Below, piece by piece: positions 1-10,499 of a DNA stretch of 64,000 nt. The notes below the pieces were generated by a model, which saw only the letters and a list, made by a program, of their open reading frames with translations, was not told the origin of the DNA and searched no databases. The stretch is from positions 17,837,462-17,901,461 of the forward strand of contig NC_061082.1 of NCBI RefSeq assembly GCF_021917145.1. The letters are read 5' to 3'. The translations under genes and the position numbers were made by a program. Origin of the DNA: Hypomesus transpacificus. Lineage: Eukaryota; Chordata; Actinopteri; Osmeriformes; Osmeridae. Each line of letters opens with the position of its first letter. Position 1 is the first letter of the stretch.

Positions 1-438
1 GGCAAATTCCAGCCTGGCCTTCCTATTCTTCTTGCTAATGAGTGGTTTGCATCTTCTGGTGTAGCCCTTGTACTTTAGTTCATGAAGTCTTCTGCGAACA
101 GTAGATAGTGATACCTTCACTCCTGCCATCTGGAGGTTGTTGCTGATCTCACTAACAGTTGTTTTAGGGTCTTTCTTTACAGCTCTCACAATGTTTCTGT
201 CATCAACTGCTGATGTTTTCCTTGGTCTACCTGTTCGACGTCTGTTACTTAGTACACCAGTAGTTTTCTTCTTCTTCAGGACATTCCAAATGGTTGTACT
301 GGCTATGGCCAATGTTTCTGCAATGGCTCTGATTGATTTTCCATCTTCTCTAAGACTCACAATTGCTTGTTTTTCACCCAAAGACAGCGCTCCGGTTTTC
401 ATGTTGTTTTCACCTCTGAATACAGTCTGCATAGACAA
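1..438 (-). CDS. Tc1 transposase, N-terminal part (partial)
   Basis: This is the N-terminal 146 residues of a Tc1/mariner transposase, the protein that binds the terminal repeats and cuts and pastes the element. It is open over the visible stretch and identical to the start of the intact copy at 59899-60972, except that base 77 changes a glutamine to leucine at about residue 121. It covers the paired helix-turn-helix DNA-binding region and the GRPR motif between the two helices. The catalytic DDE part is outside the window, so I cannot tell whether this copy is complete. Confidence 0.85.
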   Translation of the reverse strand, partial: MSMQTVFRGENNMKTGALSLGEKQAIVSLREDGKSIRAIAETLAIASTTIWNVLKKKKTTGVLSNRRRTGRPRKTSAVDDRNIVRAVKKDPKTTVSEISNNLQMAGVKVSLSTVRRRLHELKYKGYTRRCKPLISKKNRKARLEFA

Positions 439-771
439 AACCTATCTTACCCAATCTGAACCTGAGTGTAGACATTCAGTGGTATTTATTGATTGAATAA
501 TGTATGTAATAGGACACACCTGGGCAACAAAACACACCTGTCAGTCATATGTTCCAATACTTTTGCTCACGTGACAAATGGGTGGGTTCGAACAAAAAGG
601 TGATATTTTCTAATTTGTGCATCAGATCCTGATGTAAATACCTGGAAATAAAAGCTGAAACGTTGATATCTGGTTTCACATTCACCGTTTGATGTCAAGC
701 CCAAATGTTTTCAGTCTACAGCAAAAATAAAGGAATTGGCCTCACTGTTCCAATACTTTTGGAGGGCACTG
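1..771 (-). mobile_element. Tc1-like transposon, cut by window start
   Basis: Matches 60535-61305 of the full element without any indel. By eye I count three base differences (positions 77, 668, 685). The right terminal inverted repeat ends in GGAGGGCACTG at 771, followed by the TA target duplication at 772-773. The transposase runs on the minus strand and leaves the window at base 1. The flank just after the TA (TGTGCTGAATTTATTTCTC) is the same sequence that follows the exon-1 splice donor of the receptor genes at 46243 and 49136. The element therefore sits in intron 1 of the receptor gene at 935, whose promoter and exon 1 should lie left of the window. Confidence 0.95.
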
Positions 772-934
772 TATGTGCTGAATTTATTTCTCATGTACCA
801 TTGTAGTCAATGCACTATTACACTGTATTTTTCTTTACAAATAGTTTCAGTATTACTCAACCTTTTTGCTTACTTACTTCTATGAGCAGGAATACTATGG
901 TAAGGTATGGTATTATGGTCTCTTTGTAACAGAT

Positions 935-1882
935 ATGACATTTAGTGACAATGCATCAACAGTGACATGGTTTACTCTTTCTGGGTTTGATGAGATGATG
1001 GAACACAGAGCCATGTTCTTCTCTCTTACTTTACTGTGTTACTGTGTGATTATACTAGTAAATGTTGCCCTCATTTTGACTATAGTCCTGGATGAAAACC
1101 TCCATGAGCCCATGTACATCTTCCTGTGTAACTTGTGCATCAGTGGACTTTTAGGGACAACAGGATTCTACCCCAAGTTCCTCCTAGATCTACTGTCTCA
1201 TTTGCAGGTCATCTCATATGCAGGATGTTTGATCCAGACTTTTGTCATTTATTCTTCTTCCTGTGCAGATGTTGTTATTCTAGCAGTGATGGCTTATGAC
1301 AGGTATGTGGCAATCTGTACACCACTGGAGTATCACTCTGTTATGACTAAACAGAGGATCACTGTGTTAGTCTATTATCCCTGGCTCTCTGTTTTCTTTA
1401 TATTGACTGTTTCTGCTATATTAACAAGCAAACTGAGGTTATGTGGATCACATATAGAGAAGCTCTACTGTGCAAACTGGCTTATTGTTAAACTATCTTG
1501 TTCTTCAATTACAGCAAACAATATAATAGGGTATATTGGCATTCTGTTCTATGTTGCACATATAATATTAATTTTTTGTTCATATGCATTTCTGATCAGG
1601 TCATGTTTAAAGTCTATTGAGAAAAGGGGAAAGTTTATGCAGACCTGCATGCCACATTTGCTGTCATTACTCAATGTAGCAGCTGCTCTGTTGTTTGAGC
1701 TCATGTACAGTAGATTTGGATCATCAGATTTGTCACAAAGCTTTCAGAATTTCATGGCTGTTCAATTTTTAATATTCCCTCCAATTCTAAATCCTCTTAT
1801 TTATGGTCTGCAACTGACACAGATTCGTATTCGGATGGTGAGTTTTTGTATAAAATCTGGAAGAAAGAACATTCTAAAATGA
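935..1882 (+). CDS. Fish odorant receptor (7TM GPCR), intact
   Basis: Encodes a 315-residue seven-transmembrane receptor expected in the cilia of olfactory neurons, signalling through an olfactory G protein. Visible family marks are an N-glycosylation site (NAS, residues 6-8), LHEPMYIFL at the start of TM2, MAYDRYVAIC at the end of TM3, FMQTCMPHL entering TM6 and PPILNPLIYG in TM7, with cysteines at the TM3 start and in extracellular loop 2 for the usual disulphide. I chose the ATG at 935 because it lies two bases after a splice acceptor (TTTGTAACAG), as in every other copy; the open frame upstream is intron. Residues from about 105 to 172 are identical at DNA level to the gene at 14780, while TM6 (ELMYSRFGSSDLSQSF) matches the pseudogene at 51899. 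A Tc1 element occupies its intron 1. Delta-type fish OR is my best guess for the subfamily. Confidence 0.93.
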   Translation: MTFSDNASTVTWFTLSGFDEMMEHRAMFFSLTLLCYCVIILVNVALILTIVLDENLHEPMYIFLCNLCISGLLGTTGFYPKFLLDLLSHLQVISYAGCLIQTFVIYSSSCADVVILAVMAYDRYVAICTPLEYHSVMTKQRITVLVYYPWLSVFFILTVSAILTSKLRLCGSHIEKLYCANWLIVKLSCSSITANNIIGYIGILFYVAHIILIFCSYAFLIRSCLKSIEKRGKFMQTCMPHLLSLLNVAAALLFELMYSRFGSSDLSQSFQNFMAVQFLIFPPILNPLIYGLQLTQIRIRMVSFCIKSGRKNILK

Positions 1883-2848
1883 AAGGGGGAAATTGTATGC
1901 TGACCTGCAGCCACCCTTACTCTCAATATAAAACAGACAGTTGATTAGCATTTTTTATTCTTCGTACAATCAATGCTCGAGAGATTTACTCCTAATAATT
2001 CAGACAGATTGATATAGAAATGTCTCTAACTTTTTTAACAACATCATGTATGGAAACGTTTGATCTTACTCAACTTTAACACCTGTTAAATAATCTACAC
2101 CACAAATTCTATTGTCTGTCTACATTCATATGTTGGAAATGTCTAAATCTACAGTAAAATGCTATTTTTGCTACATTATATCAATGCTATATTGTGACTT
2201 ACAAGTACATGTATTTTTTGTTTTATCATTATTAGAGCTCTGACATTTTGTCTTTGTCATAAAAAACATATATGCACCTCCGTTTGGGAGCATAGATGGA
2301 AAACTTGATTACAAACTTTTTTAGACTATAGATGTTTGATCTTATTAAGCCTTGAACTGGATTTCTCTAGAACATTCCCCAGGGTGTTTAGACAGCCTCC
2401 TCATTGTGGCTTTAGCTCTGTGACTGACATCTGACATAAATAAGCCAACACGAACAAACGACAAAAAAAAAGAAGTTGATGGACAGGATTGGAATAAGAC
2501 CAGGATACATAGACAATGGGTTTGGAACAGTTGCGATTGCCGTGATGAAAGGAGTTGAACACAGACAGACAACCAAAAATATATACATTGTCATAAAAAC
2601 CCTCCTCTTGACCGGTGGTCCTACACCCATTGTAGCTCTATTTGAATTAGGGTGGATTCATCAAATGTCAACTGAAAAGGGCCACTTTAAATTGCCATTC
2701 ACATCTACAGACAAAATATACCAAAAAATACAAAAACATTATAAGGTTGTTGCTGCAACTTGAGAACTAGAGTCAGGAAGTCAGCAATAAGATGATCATG
2801 TCTGTCCTCATGTTCTCAGTGGCTCAGCTAATAATGCTAATAAAGAAA
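1883..2848. other. Intergenic spacer
   Basis: AT-rich 3' flank of the first receptor followed by unrelated sequence. Open frames of up to 95 codons occur at 2345-2763 on both strands, but they overlap each other and resemble nothing I know. I see no gene or recognisable repeat. Confidence 0.5.
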
Positions 2849-3284
2849 GGATCACATATAGAGAAGCTCCACTGTGCAAACTGGCCTATTGTTAAACTAT
2901 CTTGCTCTTGAACCATATAAAACAATATTGAAGGGTATATCAACATACTTTTCTTTGCTGGGCATAGTATAATATTAATTCTATGTTCATACATCTTATC
3001 AGGTCATGTTTAAAGTCTATTGAGGACAGGGGAAAGTTTATGCAGACCTGCAGACCACATTTACCGTTCCTGATGTATGTAGCAGGTGCTCTGTGTTTTG
3101 AGGCTTTCTGTGGTAGATATGGTTCAACAGATGTATCACAAAACTTAAGGAACTTTATGGCAGTACTACCATTCTAAGTTATTCTACCAATTCTAAATAC
3201 GCTTATTTATGGTATTAATCTGAAGCAGGTAAAAAAATCAGATTTTCTTCACGACAAGTAAAAGAAAGATAGTCTTTAATGTAA
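2849..3284 (+). pseudogene. Odorant receptor pseudogene, 3' half only
   Basis: Starts abruptly at the loop-2 sequence GGATCACATATAGAGAAGCT and runs through TM5, TM6 (KFMQTCRPHLPFL) and TM7 to the usual tail. TM1 to TM4 are absent. A TGA follows the LSCS motif near 2910, there are frameshifts around 2990, and the TM7 asparagine-proline motif is disrupted near 3170-3200. It cannot make a receptor. The nearest relatives are the intact genes of this array. Confidence 0.9.
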
Positions 3285-3355
3285 AGATAACTGAAGTAGG
3301 TTCTGGTGAAAATATAAATTTGACAATAGATACTGTTTAACAACCCAGGTAGAAT

Positions 3356-3909
3356 TAGCCTGATCCTAACCAGACCCTCGTACATTTCATTTGTACAGAG
3401 GGTCTGGGATCTCTCGATTGACAAACGTTAACTTCCTTAAAGGCGGGTCCTCTGTTGAAGTTTAAAACTATTGGATCCACCCAGAGCCACTCTGATTTGC
3501 CATAACCAATCGCAAGCGTTCGCCTTAGCCAACTCCTTCACCACTACTGTAACGGAGCTAGCTGCCGTAGCTGGAAAATCAAACTTTTCCCGAACCCCGT
3601 GGGGAGGAGGACCACAACATCATGGCCACCAACAAAACTCAGCAAGGAATGTTCTTGCTCCGGCTTTAACCTATATTCGGCAGAGTTGCCACAACCGCAG
3701 AATAGTTTCGCTCGCATATTTCTCCGCCGCCATTACTGAACTACTCAAACTAGTGCACGACATTAACGTCATCGTTCTCAGCCACTCCCTCTGTTCGCTG
3801 ATTGGACCTACAAAAAATGTGTTTGTGGAAACCGACTTCAGAACCGACATCCCAGACCTAGTACAGAAGCTAAATCCAAATTGAGTGGTAGGAGGGCAGA
3901 GCCAGGCTA
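3356..3909. mobile_element. TAGCCTG-type MITE, long form
   Basis: Begins TAGCCTG and ends CAGGCTA, flanked by a 9-bp target duplication with one mismatch (AGGTAGAAT at 3347-3355, AGGTAGAGT at 3910-3918). The flanks join into the sequence normally found downstream of receptor genes, so this is a clean insertion. The inside (554 bp) differs from the two shorter copies at 7208 and 38801, but the termini and duplication length agree. A 137-codon open frame lies inside and shows no known domain. Nine-base duplications fit a Mutator- or Merlin-like transposase, which is not present here. Confidence 0.7.
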
Positions 3910-3918
3910 AGGTAGAGT

Positions 3919-4580
3919 AGGCCTACCTGTGAAATACTTTAATTTCTGACCAATGATAACATTTTATTCAAGATCAAATTTACTTTTTAATTTAATTCAG
4001 CTTGTTGGATATTTCAAAATAAAGTAACATTACCCATCAGACCTTGAATATTAGCAAAATGTATTTAGTTCTGACTGTACAGTAGGATATTCTACAGACT
4101 CTCTTGACAGCATTCAGCATATTACTATTTCACTCTTTTCAAACCCAATAAAGTATGAAAACAACTGAATTCATCCACATGGCTATTATCCTAGTTCATT
4201 AGATTTTCTTTCTCATGTTGAGTTTATCATCCCTCCCTTAGGTCTCATAGAAATGCTGCCACTCAACACCAGATTCAGTCCGGATTAACTGTATCTCTAC
4301 ACTCCTTAATGTATCAAGACATTTTATTAAAAACACAGATTGCATACTGCACAACCTTGCAGTATGTAAGTGCATCCTCCTTCCTCTGCAGATCATCCAG
4401 AATGTGGCTCGCTGACCATCATCTCAACATTGGTCTTTAAGTTTTTTTGTGAATACTTCGAATGTACTGTGTTTTTGTGGACATTGTTTCCCCTTTACTG
4501 GTGACAAAGATTAACATCCAAAAACGTAAGAATCTGTGGTTTACCAACATTCAACATACCCCCCCCCCCCACACACACAC
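3919..4580. other. Receptor 3' flank and decayed promoter relic
   Basis: Continues the receptor 3' flank (TTCTGACCAATGAT) after the MITE. It also holds a weak relic of the array's second promoter type (CACTCTTTTCAAACCCAATAA near 4132, then CATCCACATGGC). A poly-C plus CA run lies at 4560-4582. There is no coding sequence. Confidence 0.5.
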
Positions 4581-4589
4581 ACTCACACT

Positions 4590-4737
4590 TTAAAATCCAA
4601 ACAATTATCAAAGGACTTAAATTCCCTGTTTATTTACAAGGCAAGATGGTATTAGGCTGGAGGGCATAAAATAGTGCGGCTTCTTGTGTTCATGAGGACT
4701 CAAACAAGGTCTCATCTATGGAACCAACTAACCAGAG
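4590..4737 (+). promoter_or_regulatory. Diverged receptor promoter and exon 1
   Basis: Aligns with the array promoter cassette: AATCCAAACA, AAATTCCCTG, then a TATA box GGCATAAAATA near 4665. The predicted exon 1 ends CCAACTAACCAGAG|GTAATG, with the donor GT at 4738. It is more divergent than the other cassettes. Exon 1 contains an ATG at 4718 that is in frame with the receptor after splicing. Confidence 0.7.
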
Positions 4738-5815
4738 GTAATGTACAATAAAGTATGATAACTCTCTTTTTCCATTGAATGAATATCTCCCCCTCCACAA
4801 ACTTGACATTTTGCAGCTTTTCTAAGGAGCAGCACAGTGGTTTGATTCTGACTGAATTGTTTTCCTCTTGCTTTGCAGATATGACCTTGACAATGCATCA
4901 ACAGTGACATGGTTTACTCTTTCTGGGTTTGATGAGATGATGGAACACAGAGCCACGTTCTTCTCTCTAACTTTACTGTGTTACTGTGTGATTATACTAG
5001 TAAATTTTGCTCTCATTTTGACGATAGTCCTGGATGAAAACCTCCATGAGCCCATGTACATCTTCCTGTGTAACTTGTGCATCAGTGGCCTGTTTGGGAC
5101 TTCAGGATTCTACCCCAAGTTTCTTCTGGATCTACTGTCTTATCTGCAGGTTATCTCTTATGCAGGATGTTTGATCCAAACTTTTGTCATTTATTCTTCT
5201 GCCTGTAGTGATTTTTCAATTCTAGCAGTGATGGCATATGACAGGTATGTGGCAATCTGTAGACCACTGGAGTATCACTCTGTTATGACCAGGCAAAGGG
5301 TTGCTTGGTTAGTCTCTTATCCCTGGCTCTCTACATTCTTTTTAATAGATGTACAATGTATTTTAACAATTAAACTGAGGTTGTGTGGATCACATATAGA
5401 GAAGCTCTACTGTGCAAACTGGCCGATAGTTAAACTCTCTTGCAGTTCAACATCAGCAAGCAATATAATAGGATTCATAATTATAGTTTTCTATCTCTGG
5501 CATATACTTTTTATTATGTGTTCTTATGTATATATTATCAGGTCGTGTTTGAAATCTATTCAGAATAGGGGAAGGTTTATGCAGACCTGCATGCCACATT
5601 TACTGTCGTTGATGAATGTAACAGTTGCTCTGTTGTTTGATGTTCTGTACAGTAGATATGGTTCGGCAGACACATCACAAAACTTTAGGAACTTTATGGC
5701 TTTACAATTTTTAGTTGTTCCTCCCATTCTGAATCCGCTTATTTATGGTCTTAAACTCAAGCAGGTTAGAAACCAAATTCTGAGTTTTTGTATGACAAGT
5801 AAAATAAATAAGTAG
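4718..5815 (+). CDS. Fish odorant receptor with recruited exon-1 start
   Basis: Predicted join 4718-4737 plus 4879-5815, 318 residues. The array's normal start codon (here 4881) is out of frame: compared with its paralogues the exon has lost four bases (ATGACCTTGACAATG against ATGACCTTTAGTGACAATG). Splicing exon 1 to the acceptor at 4878 (GCTTTGCAG) puts the exon-1 ATG in frame and gives MEPTNQRYDLDNAS, which retains the glycosylation site. The rest has the normal receptor marks (LHEPMYIFL, MAYDRYVAIC, FMQTCMPHL, PPILNPLIYG). If this ATG is not used, the first in-frame ATG is the MM pair at 4937, which removes most of the extracellular N-terminus. The intron is only 141 bp. The body is surely a receptor; the 5' structure is inferred from splice signals. 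Confidence 0.75.
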
Positions 5816-6680
5816 TCGTTAATGTGAAGAGAACCATAGTAGGTTTTTGGGGAGAATAGTAATGTAAGTGCCGCAGTAAAAAAAATTGTAGTCTAACAAC
5901 CTGGTAGAGAAGTAATACCTGTTTAATCAGATACCTGTTTAATTCAGTTCTGACCAATCATGAAATCTCATTCAAGTAATACTTACTTGAATTACTCATG
6001 TTACTGTTGGATCTTTCAATAAAATAATTAAACCCACATTTTACATGAGTAAAATTGATTTAGTTGTGAATCAACACTACTGTGGGACATTCTACATAGT
6101 CACTTTATAATAGCATACAGCATAACCCCCTTCAATTGTTTTTTAAGCCAAACAAGTGTCAAAGGATCAGAATAACCTCATGCCATCCACAAGGTTATTT
6201 TTCCAGTTCAGAACATTTTCATCTCATGTTGAGTTTATTAATCCTCTAAGAAGGATTCATTTAAAGGCTACCATTCAAAAGCAGGTTGTCCGTGTTCACT
6301 GAAGATCCAGATGGTCATGTTTCATGTTGTGAAACCTACAGTACCATTTAGAATAAGCAGCTACAATATGTTATTACCAGCAAATGTAGGTGTCATTGTA
6401 AGCAGTATGTTGGATAGAACCCTCCATCAACACTCTGTTCTTAAAGCTATGCTGCAGCCAACAGGATGATCCCTGCATAACTCCAGGACCTTGACCAAAA
6501 CTTTGGCAACTAGAATGGGCCCTGCATAGCTCAGATACTTTTCCTTTTTTGATTTAGATTCAACTTTATTGTCATTGCACACAATATGACAACGAAATGC
6601 CATTAGCATCTAACCAGAAGTGCTAAAAAAAAGAAGCTGGAAAGCGTAGAGTATTTGCCAGTGGTAATATATACATAAAC
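5816..6680. other. Receptor 3' flank with promoter relic
   Basis: Holds the usual 3' flank (AACCATAGTAGGTTTTTGGGGAG), a decayed second-type promoter at about 6105-6300 (GTGTCAAAGGAT, CCAGTTCAGAAC) and, at about 6425-6620, sequence resembling a retroelement 3' end on the minus strand (CAATGACAATAAAGTTGAATC when reversed). No gene seen. Confidence 0.5.
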
Positions 6681-6892
6681 TGGAGCGGGCACAATTTCTG
6701 GGGAAATTGTAGGGTGTGCTTGCTTGCATCGGTTGCAGATAGGTCCGTATATTAACTGTAATTTTTACAACTGATATTTCTGTATATTTTACAAAAAAAT
6801 GCCTACTTATTATTCATGAAGATCGCATAGATTTAAATGCATAGCATTTGTTGCTGCCCATGTACAATTCAAAATACAAAAAGTGAAGTGTA

Positions 6893-6953
6893 GCATGTCC
6901 CTGTACTTACTGTAAGTCGCTCTGGATGCGGGCGTCTGCTAAATGTAAATGTA
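6893..6953 (+). repeat. SINE tail fragment
   Basis: GTCCCTGTACTTACTGTAAG followed by GTCGCTCTGGAT and TCTGCTAAATGTAAATGTAG is the 3' part of the SINE seen in full at 59285-59472. The tRNA-like head is absent, so it is 5'-truncated. Confidence 0.75.
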
Positions 6954-7207
6954 GAATGAACCTAACTAATATGACTTAAACGTCACCTTAAGTCACCTTA
7001 AGTTTTTCCCTTCTACAGTAGTGATATTTTCAAGCATTTAGCCCACTCATATTGCATTCATTCATTAAGGACCACCTTTGAAACAATCTTAACCCCCTTG
7101 AAACAAGCTATTTTAAGTAACAACATTGTCACCAGCAGTATTAGCTCTAGCTAGATGGAATCGCGATTGAAACAGTACCATCTGCTAACTGAAAATATGG
7201 GGAAATG

Positions 7208-7569
7208 TAGCCTGGGTGCCAGCCAAGCAAAACATTTTGGTCGGGAAGTTGGGTCTGGGGTCGCTCGGTTGGGGAAAAACTGTGTCCGAACAAGAGCTGT
7301 TCGGACCAATCAAATTGTCAGGGCGGGCTTTATGATGGACAGATGATCAACAGTAACGTAATAAACCACGTCACCAAAGAGCGCTTGGGTTGAATTAGTT
7401 TTTAACAAACAACATACTATGTTGCTCTGATAGGTTGTATGTCTATCCAATTGAGCGAAGAGGCTTTTTTTTTTGTGTGCGGTTGAAACACCGCCTACAC
7501 TCACAGCCCAAAGGAGCGGTAGCAGACTAATATTCTGACTAGAATAATGAGTATGACAACGTCAGGCTA
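7208..7569. mobile_element. TAGCCTG-type MITE, short form
   Basis: 362 bp from TAGCCTGG to CAGGCTA, with a perfect 9-bp target duplication GGGGAAATG (7199-7207 and 7570-7578). It is closely similar along its whole length to the copy at 38801-39180, sharing for example GGTCGGGAAGTTGGGTCTG, GATGGACAGATGATCAACAG and the end GAGTATGACAACGTCAGGCT. It has no transposase, so it is a non-autonomous DNA element. Confidence 0.85.
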
Positions 7570-8399
7570 GGGGAAATGGCTGATTCGAAAGAAGTTTGCT
7601 GGAAGCGATCATTGTCAGTGACTTTTTTTTTTGTTAAGACACTGATGTGATGTGTACCTTAGGGAAAATCACAGAAAGAAACCGTCAAAGTCTGCAAACA
7701 TAAATTGCTTGAGGAAACCTTGGCTTATATTCGCTAACAAATGTCAACATAAAACGCTGATGCAATTTTAAACGGAAGTCATCGCAGGTGTCATCAAATA
7801 TAGGCTACGTTTACTTCAGCGACACTTAAATAACATCCAAAAATCTGCAAACTATATGTATGGATGAAATTGTTAATTTAACAGTTTAAACTTTTTCAAT
7901 TGATTGCAACAAATGTGCTCACAAACTTACCAGTGACTCCACCTGGAAAATAATTTGCAATTTCGTATTTTGGACTCTCTGAACTTACCATTGGACAAGC
8001 CTGGGCATGAGATGGGAGGGCATGATACGGGAGGCTGCAGGCTGCAGCCACACCGATCTCGGGCTATCACCAAAGAATATCTAATATGGGGAAAACTGCC
8101 ACTCTCGGGAAACTTCCGGCTTCTGAGCTGGTTGCAGTTCCACTCTAGTTCCTTACAAGGGCGCTAATGGTCAAGTGCAGAATCAATGGAGGTCTATGGA
8201 GCTATACCCCTCAAAATCCCCTTGTCTCGGGATATCATTTTTTGTCTAGTAATTTGAATGTTGAATTCAAAAGTGGAGACAAAAAAATACACACCGCTGG
8301 GTTGTAGATTTTTTCTAAGTCGCCTTTTGTTCTACAAAGCCTTTTAACATGTCAAGACATCATACACATTGTACGGCCAGAGGTACTGCATTACGGCAA

Positions 8400-8768
8400 G
8401 TTCTGGTCACTTCCTTTTTTCTGGTTAGAACAAATCGATAAACGGATCAATGTTTCGTTCTTCTGCCAACCGAGTCTTCGGATTAATGATTCGTTTATCT
8501 TCCGGGTACGAGTCTTTGGATCATTTTTCACGTGACCTGCATAGGCTTAGTACTGGTAGCTCAAGGAAACAGAAATGATTAGTTCATTTCCCAACTGTGT
8601 CTTTGTACGAGTCTTTGGATCTTTTTTCACGTGACATGCATTGGTTTAGCAGAGGAAACAGTTACCTCTCCCTATGCGCGGCCACGAGAAAATTAACGAA
8701 TCTCTCTTTGAGAGGACTCGTTTCTCCCGAGTCCTTGTAAGGATTTTTTCAAAACGAACGAACGCAGA
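8400..8768. other. Non-coding, with a ~100 bp duplicated segment
   Basis: The segment TACGAGTCTTTGGATC with TTTTTTCACGTGAC downstream occurs at about 8507 and again at about 8606, so a unit of roughly 100 bp has been duplicated in tandem. Nothing coding. The stretch 7961-8400 likewise shows nothing recognisable. Confidence 0.45.
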
Positions 8769-10040
8769 GCCACATTCTTCCGTCTTACTTTACCGTGTTA
8801 ATGTGCAATTATACTTGTAAACGTTGCTCTCATTTTGAGGATAATCCTGCATGAAAACCTCCCTGAGCCCATGTACATCTTCCTGTGTAACTTGTGCATC
8901 AGTTGGTACTGCAGGATTTTACCCCAAGTTCCTACTAGATACTGTCTCATCATCAGGTAATTTCTTGTGCAGGATGTTACATTCAAGCTTTTGTGGTAGG
9001 GCTGACTTGCAGCGCGTTGGGCACATGCCCTCTTAGGGGTGGGGTGTATAAATACGCAGTTTCCGCCTGAACTAAGTCGTTTTGAATTGTTTGGCGCGTG
9101 TTGCCCGTGGTTGTGTATCGCTGGAAGAACACTGGTAGGTTTCGATGTATCTGTTTTATGTAGCGCTTACAATAGCGCTTGTTTAACGCAACATTTAAAT
9201 CTGTCATTGCAGACTGCGCGTTGCTTGTGTACTGGCGCATTGGCTGAGGTTTGTGTGCGGGAAGCCTGACTAAGGTATAGGGTTTTAGTTGTGTATTTCT
9301 TTTCTATTATGTGTAATGTGTATCAGATCAGTCTGAACCTGATGTCTTTTGTGTTTTAGCAGGAAAGACACGCATAGCGAAGTGGTTGACCACTGTTTTC
9401 CCTTACATTAATTTGTTTGGATTTATAGGTTGTGAGAGAACCACCAACACCTATTTCTTTTGGGTTTTTGTTTACCTTTGTTTGTATGAATGTGTGTCCT
9501 TTAACTGCCACCTTTGTGTTACCACCCTCTGGATACATTAGGTCCAGTGAATTTACTGTCTGATATTTTGTGTGTTTTTGAGATCCCCAAACACTATTGT
9601 GTGGAGTGTGTTTGAGCCTTGACTCACATTGTTCTGGATTCTGTTAGTCCACTTAAATGGAGTGATTTGTAGTGTGTTAATCCAGATAGTGTTGCTTTCA
9701 TTGGGGATTGGTTTGTCAGACTGTGTTTACTGGTTACTCTTGGCCTGTTTACCCTGGTGGGGAGCTACTTTGATGGCAGTGTGTGAATGTATGTGTGAAT
9801 TATTGTTTTGTAATCTCATTCAACATCAGCGACCAGATATTTATTAAATAAACCGTACTGTATTTTGCTATATGTCTGCCTCTGCATAGTCATTCAATTG
9901 ATTAGCCTGCGTCCTGTGGACCTTCGTAATAAGTGACAGTCAGTGTTTGTCACACTTTTATAATATATTCTTCAGCATGTGGAGACTTTTCTATTCTAGC
10001 AGGGATGGTTTATGACAGTTATGTGGCAATATGTAGATTG
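8769..10040 (+). pseudogene. Odorant receptor pseudogene split by a solo LTR
   Basis: Two pieces, 8769-8991 and 9955-10040, join without gap across the LTR at the sequence CAAGCTTTTATAATATATTC seen intact in the pseudogene at 43489. The first piece starts at the end of the N-terminus (CAGAGCCACATTC) and covers TM1-TM3. The second covers the DRY region, then breaks off at GCAATATGTAGA and is fused to intergenic sequence (TTGTAACTTTTATCTTCC). It shares the frameshift CAGTTGGTACTGCAGG with the pseudogenes at 25972, 29278 and 43489, so it was already dead before these copies were made. Confidence 0.9.
8992..9954 (+). mobile_element. Solo LTR of a retrotransposon
   Basis: 963 bp starting TGTGGTAGGG and ending GTTTGTCACA, flanked by the 4-bp duplication CTTT (8988-8991, 9955-9958). 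TG...CA ends, a TATA box (TGTATAAATACGC near 9046) and a late AATAAA (about 9845) fit one LTR left after recombination between two. No gag or pol is present. A Ty3/gypsy-type or retrovirus-like source is possible; LTR sequence alone does not decide. Confidence 0.78.
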
Positions 10041-10440
10041 TAACTTTTATCTTCCTGCTTCAGTGTCTCTGTGGGGTATTCTTTATAGTTACTTTATAAC
10101 GGGATTCAGCATAACACACGTCAATCTTTTTTAATACAAACAGGTGTCAAAGAACCTCTGTACATCCACATGGCATGAGGAGGTTATTTTTCCAGTTCAG
10201 ACCATTTCTATCTCATGTTGAGTTTATCATTCCTCTCAAAAGGATTCCTTTAAAGGCTAGCATTCAAAATTAGGTAGTCCGTGTTCACTGCAAATGAACC
10301 TGGTCATGTTGCATGTTGTGCAACCTTACTGCACCATATAGAATGAGCAGCTATACTGGGTTCTTACAGTAACTTTTAGGGAGGTGAATGTATGTTCTAT
10401 ACTTTTATTTATCTATATTATCATATTTTTTTACAGATAC
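10041..10440. other. Decayed second-type promoter relic
   Basis: TTACTTTATAACGGGATTCAGCA, GTGTCAAAGAACC, ACATCCACATGGCATGAGG and CCAGTTCAGACC recur in the same order at about 27115, 44740 and elsewhere after the dead receptors. It looks like an old promoter cassette whose gene has been lost. No coding sequence. Confidence 0.5.
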
Positions 10441-10499
10441 CACCATGACCTTTTGAGTGTGTGAGTTATGTTAGATTCTGATGTTTTTTAATGATGTCA

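Larger units (their letters stand above)
6681..7960. repeat. Dispersed repeat, copy 1 (interrupted)
   Basis: Shares several stretches with 16735-17060: ACAATTTCTGGGGAAATTGT near its start, then TGATATTTTCAAGCATTTAG, ACTGAAAATA and GCAGTTTGCT-like sequence. This copy is interrupted by a SINE tail fragment (about 6893-6953) and by a MITE (7208-7569). It shows no coding capacity and I do not know the family. Confidence 0.5.

Noticed and set aside
137-496. 119-codon plus-strand frame, repeated at 60671-61030
   Set aside because: It is the reverse strand of the Tc1 transposase gene. The two copies are identical because the transposon is recent, not because the frame is selected.
866-934. Longer N-terminus for the first receptor
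   Set aside because: The open stretch is intron ending in a splice acceptor just before the ATG at 935. The same applies to the upstream extensions at 24958 and 39410.
2476-2763. 95-codon frame in the first intergenic region
   Set aside because: It overlaps minus-strand frames, has no recognisable motif and no paralogue in the array.
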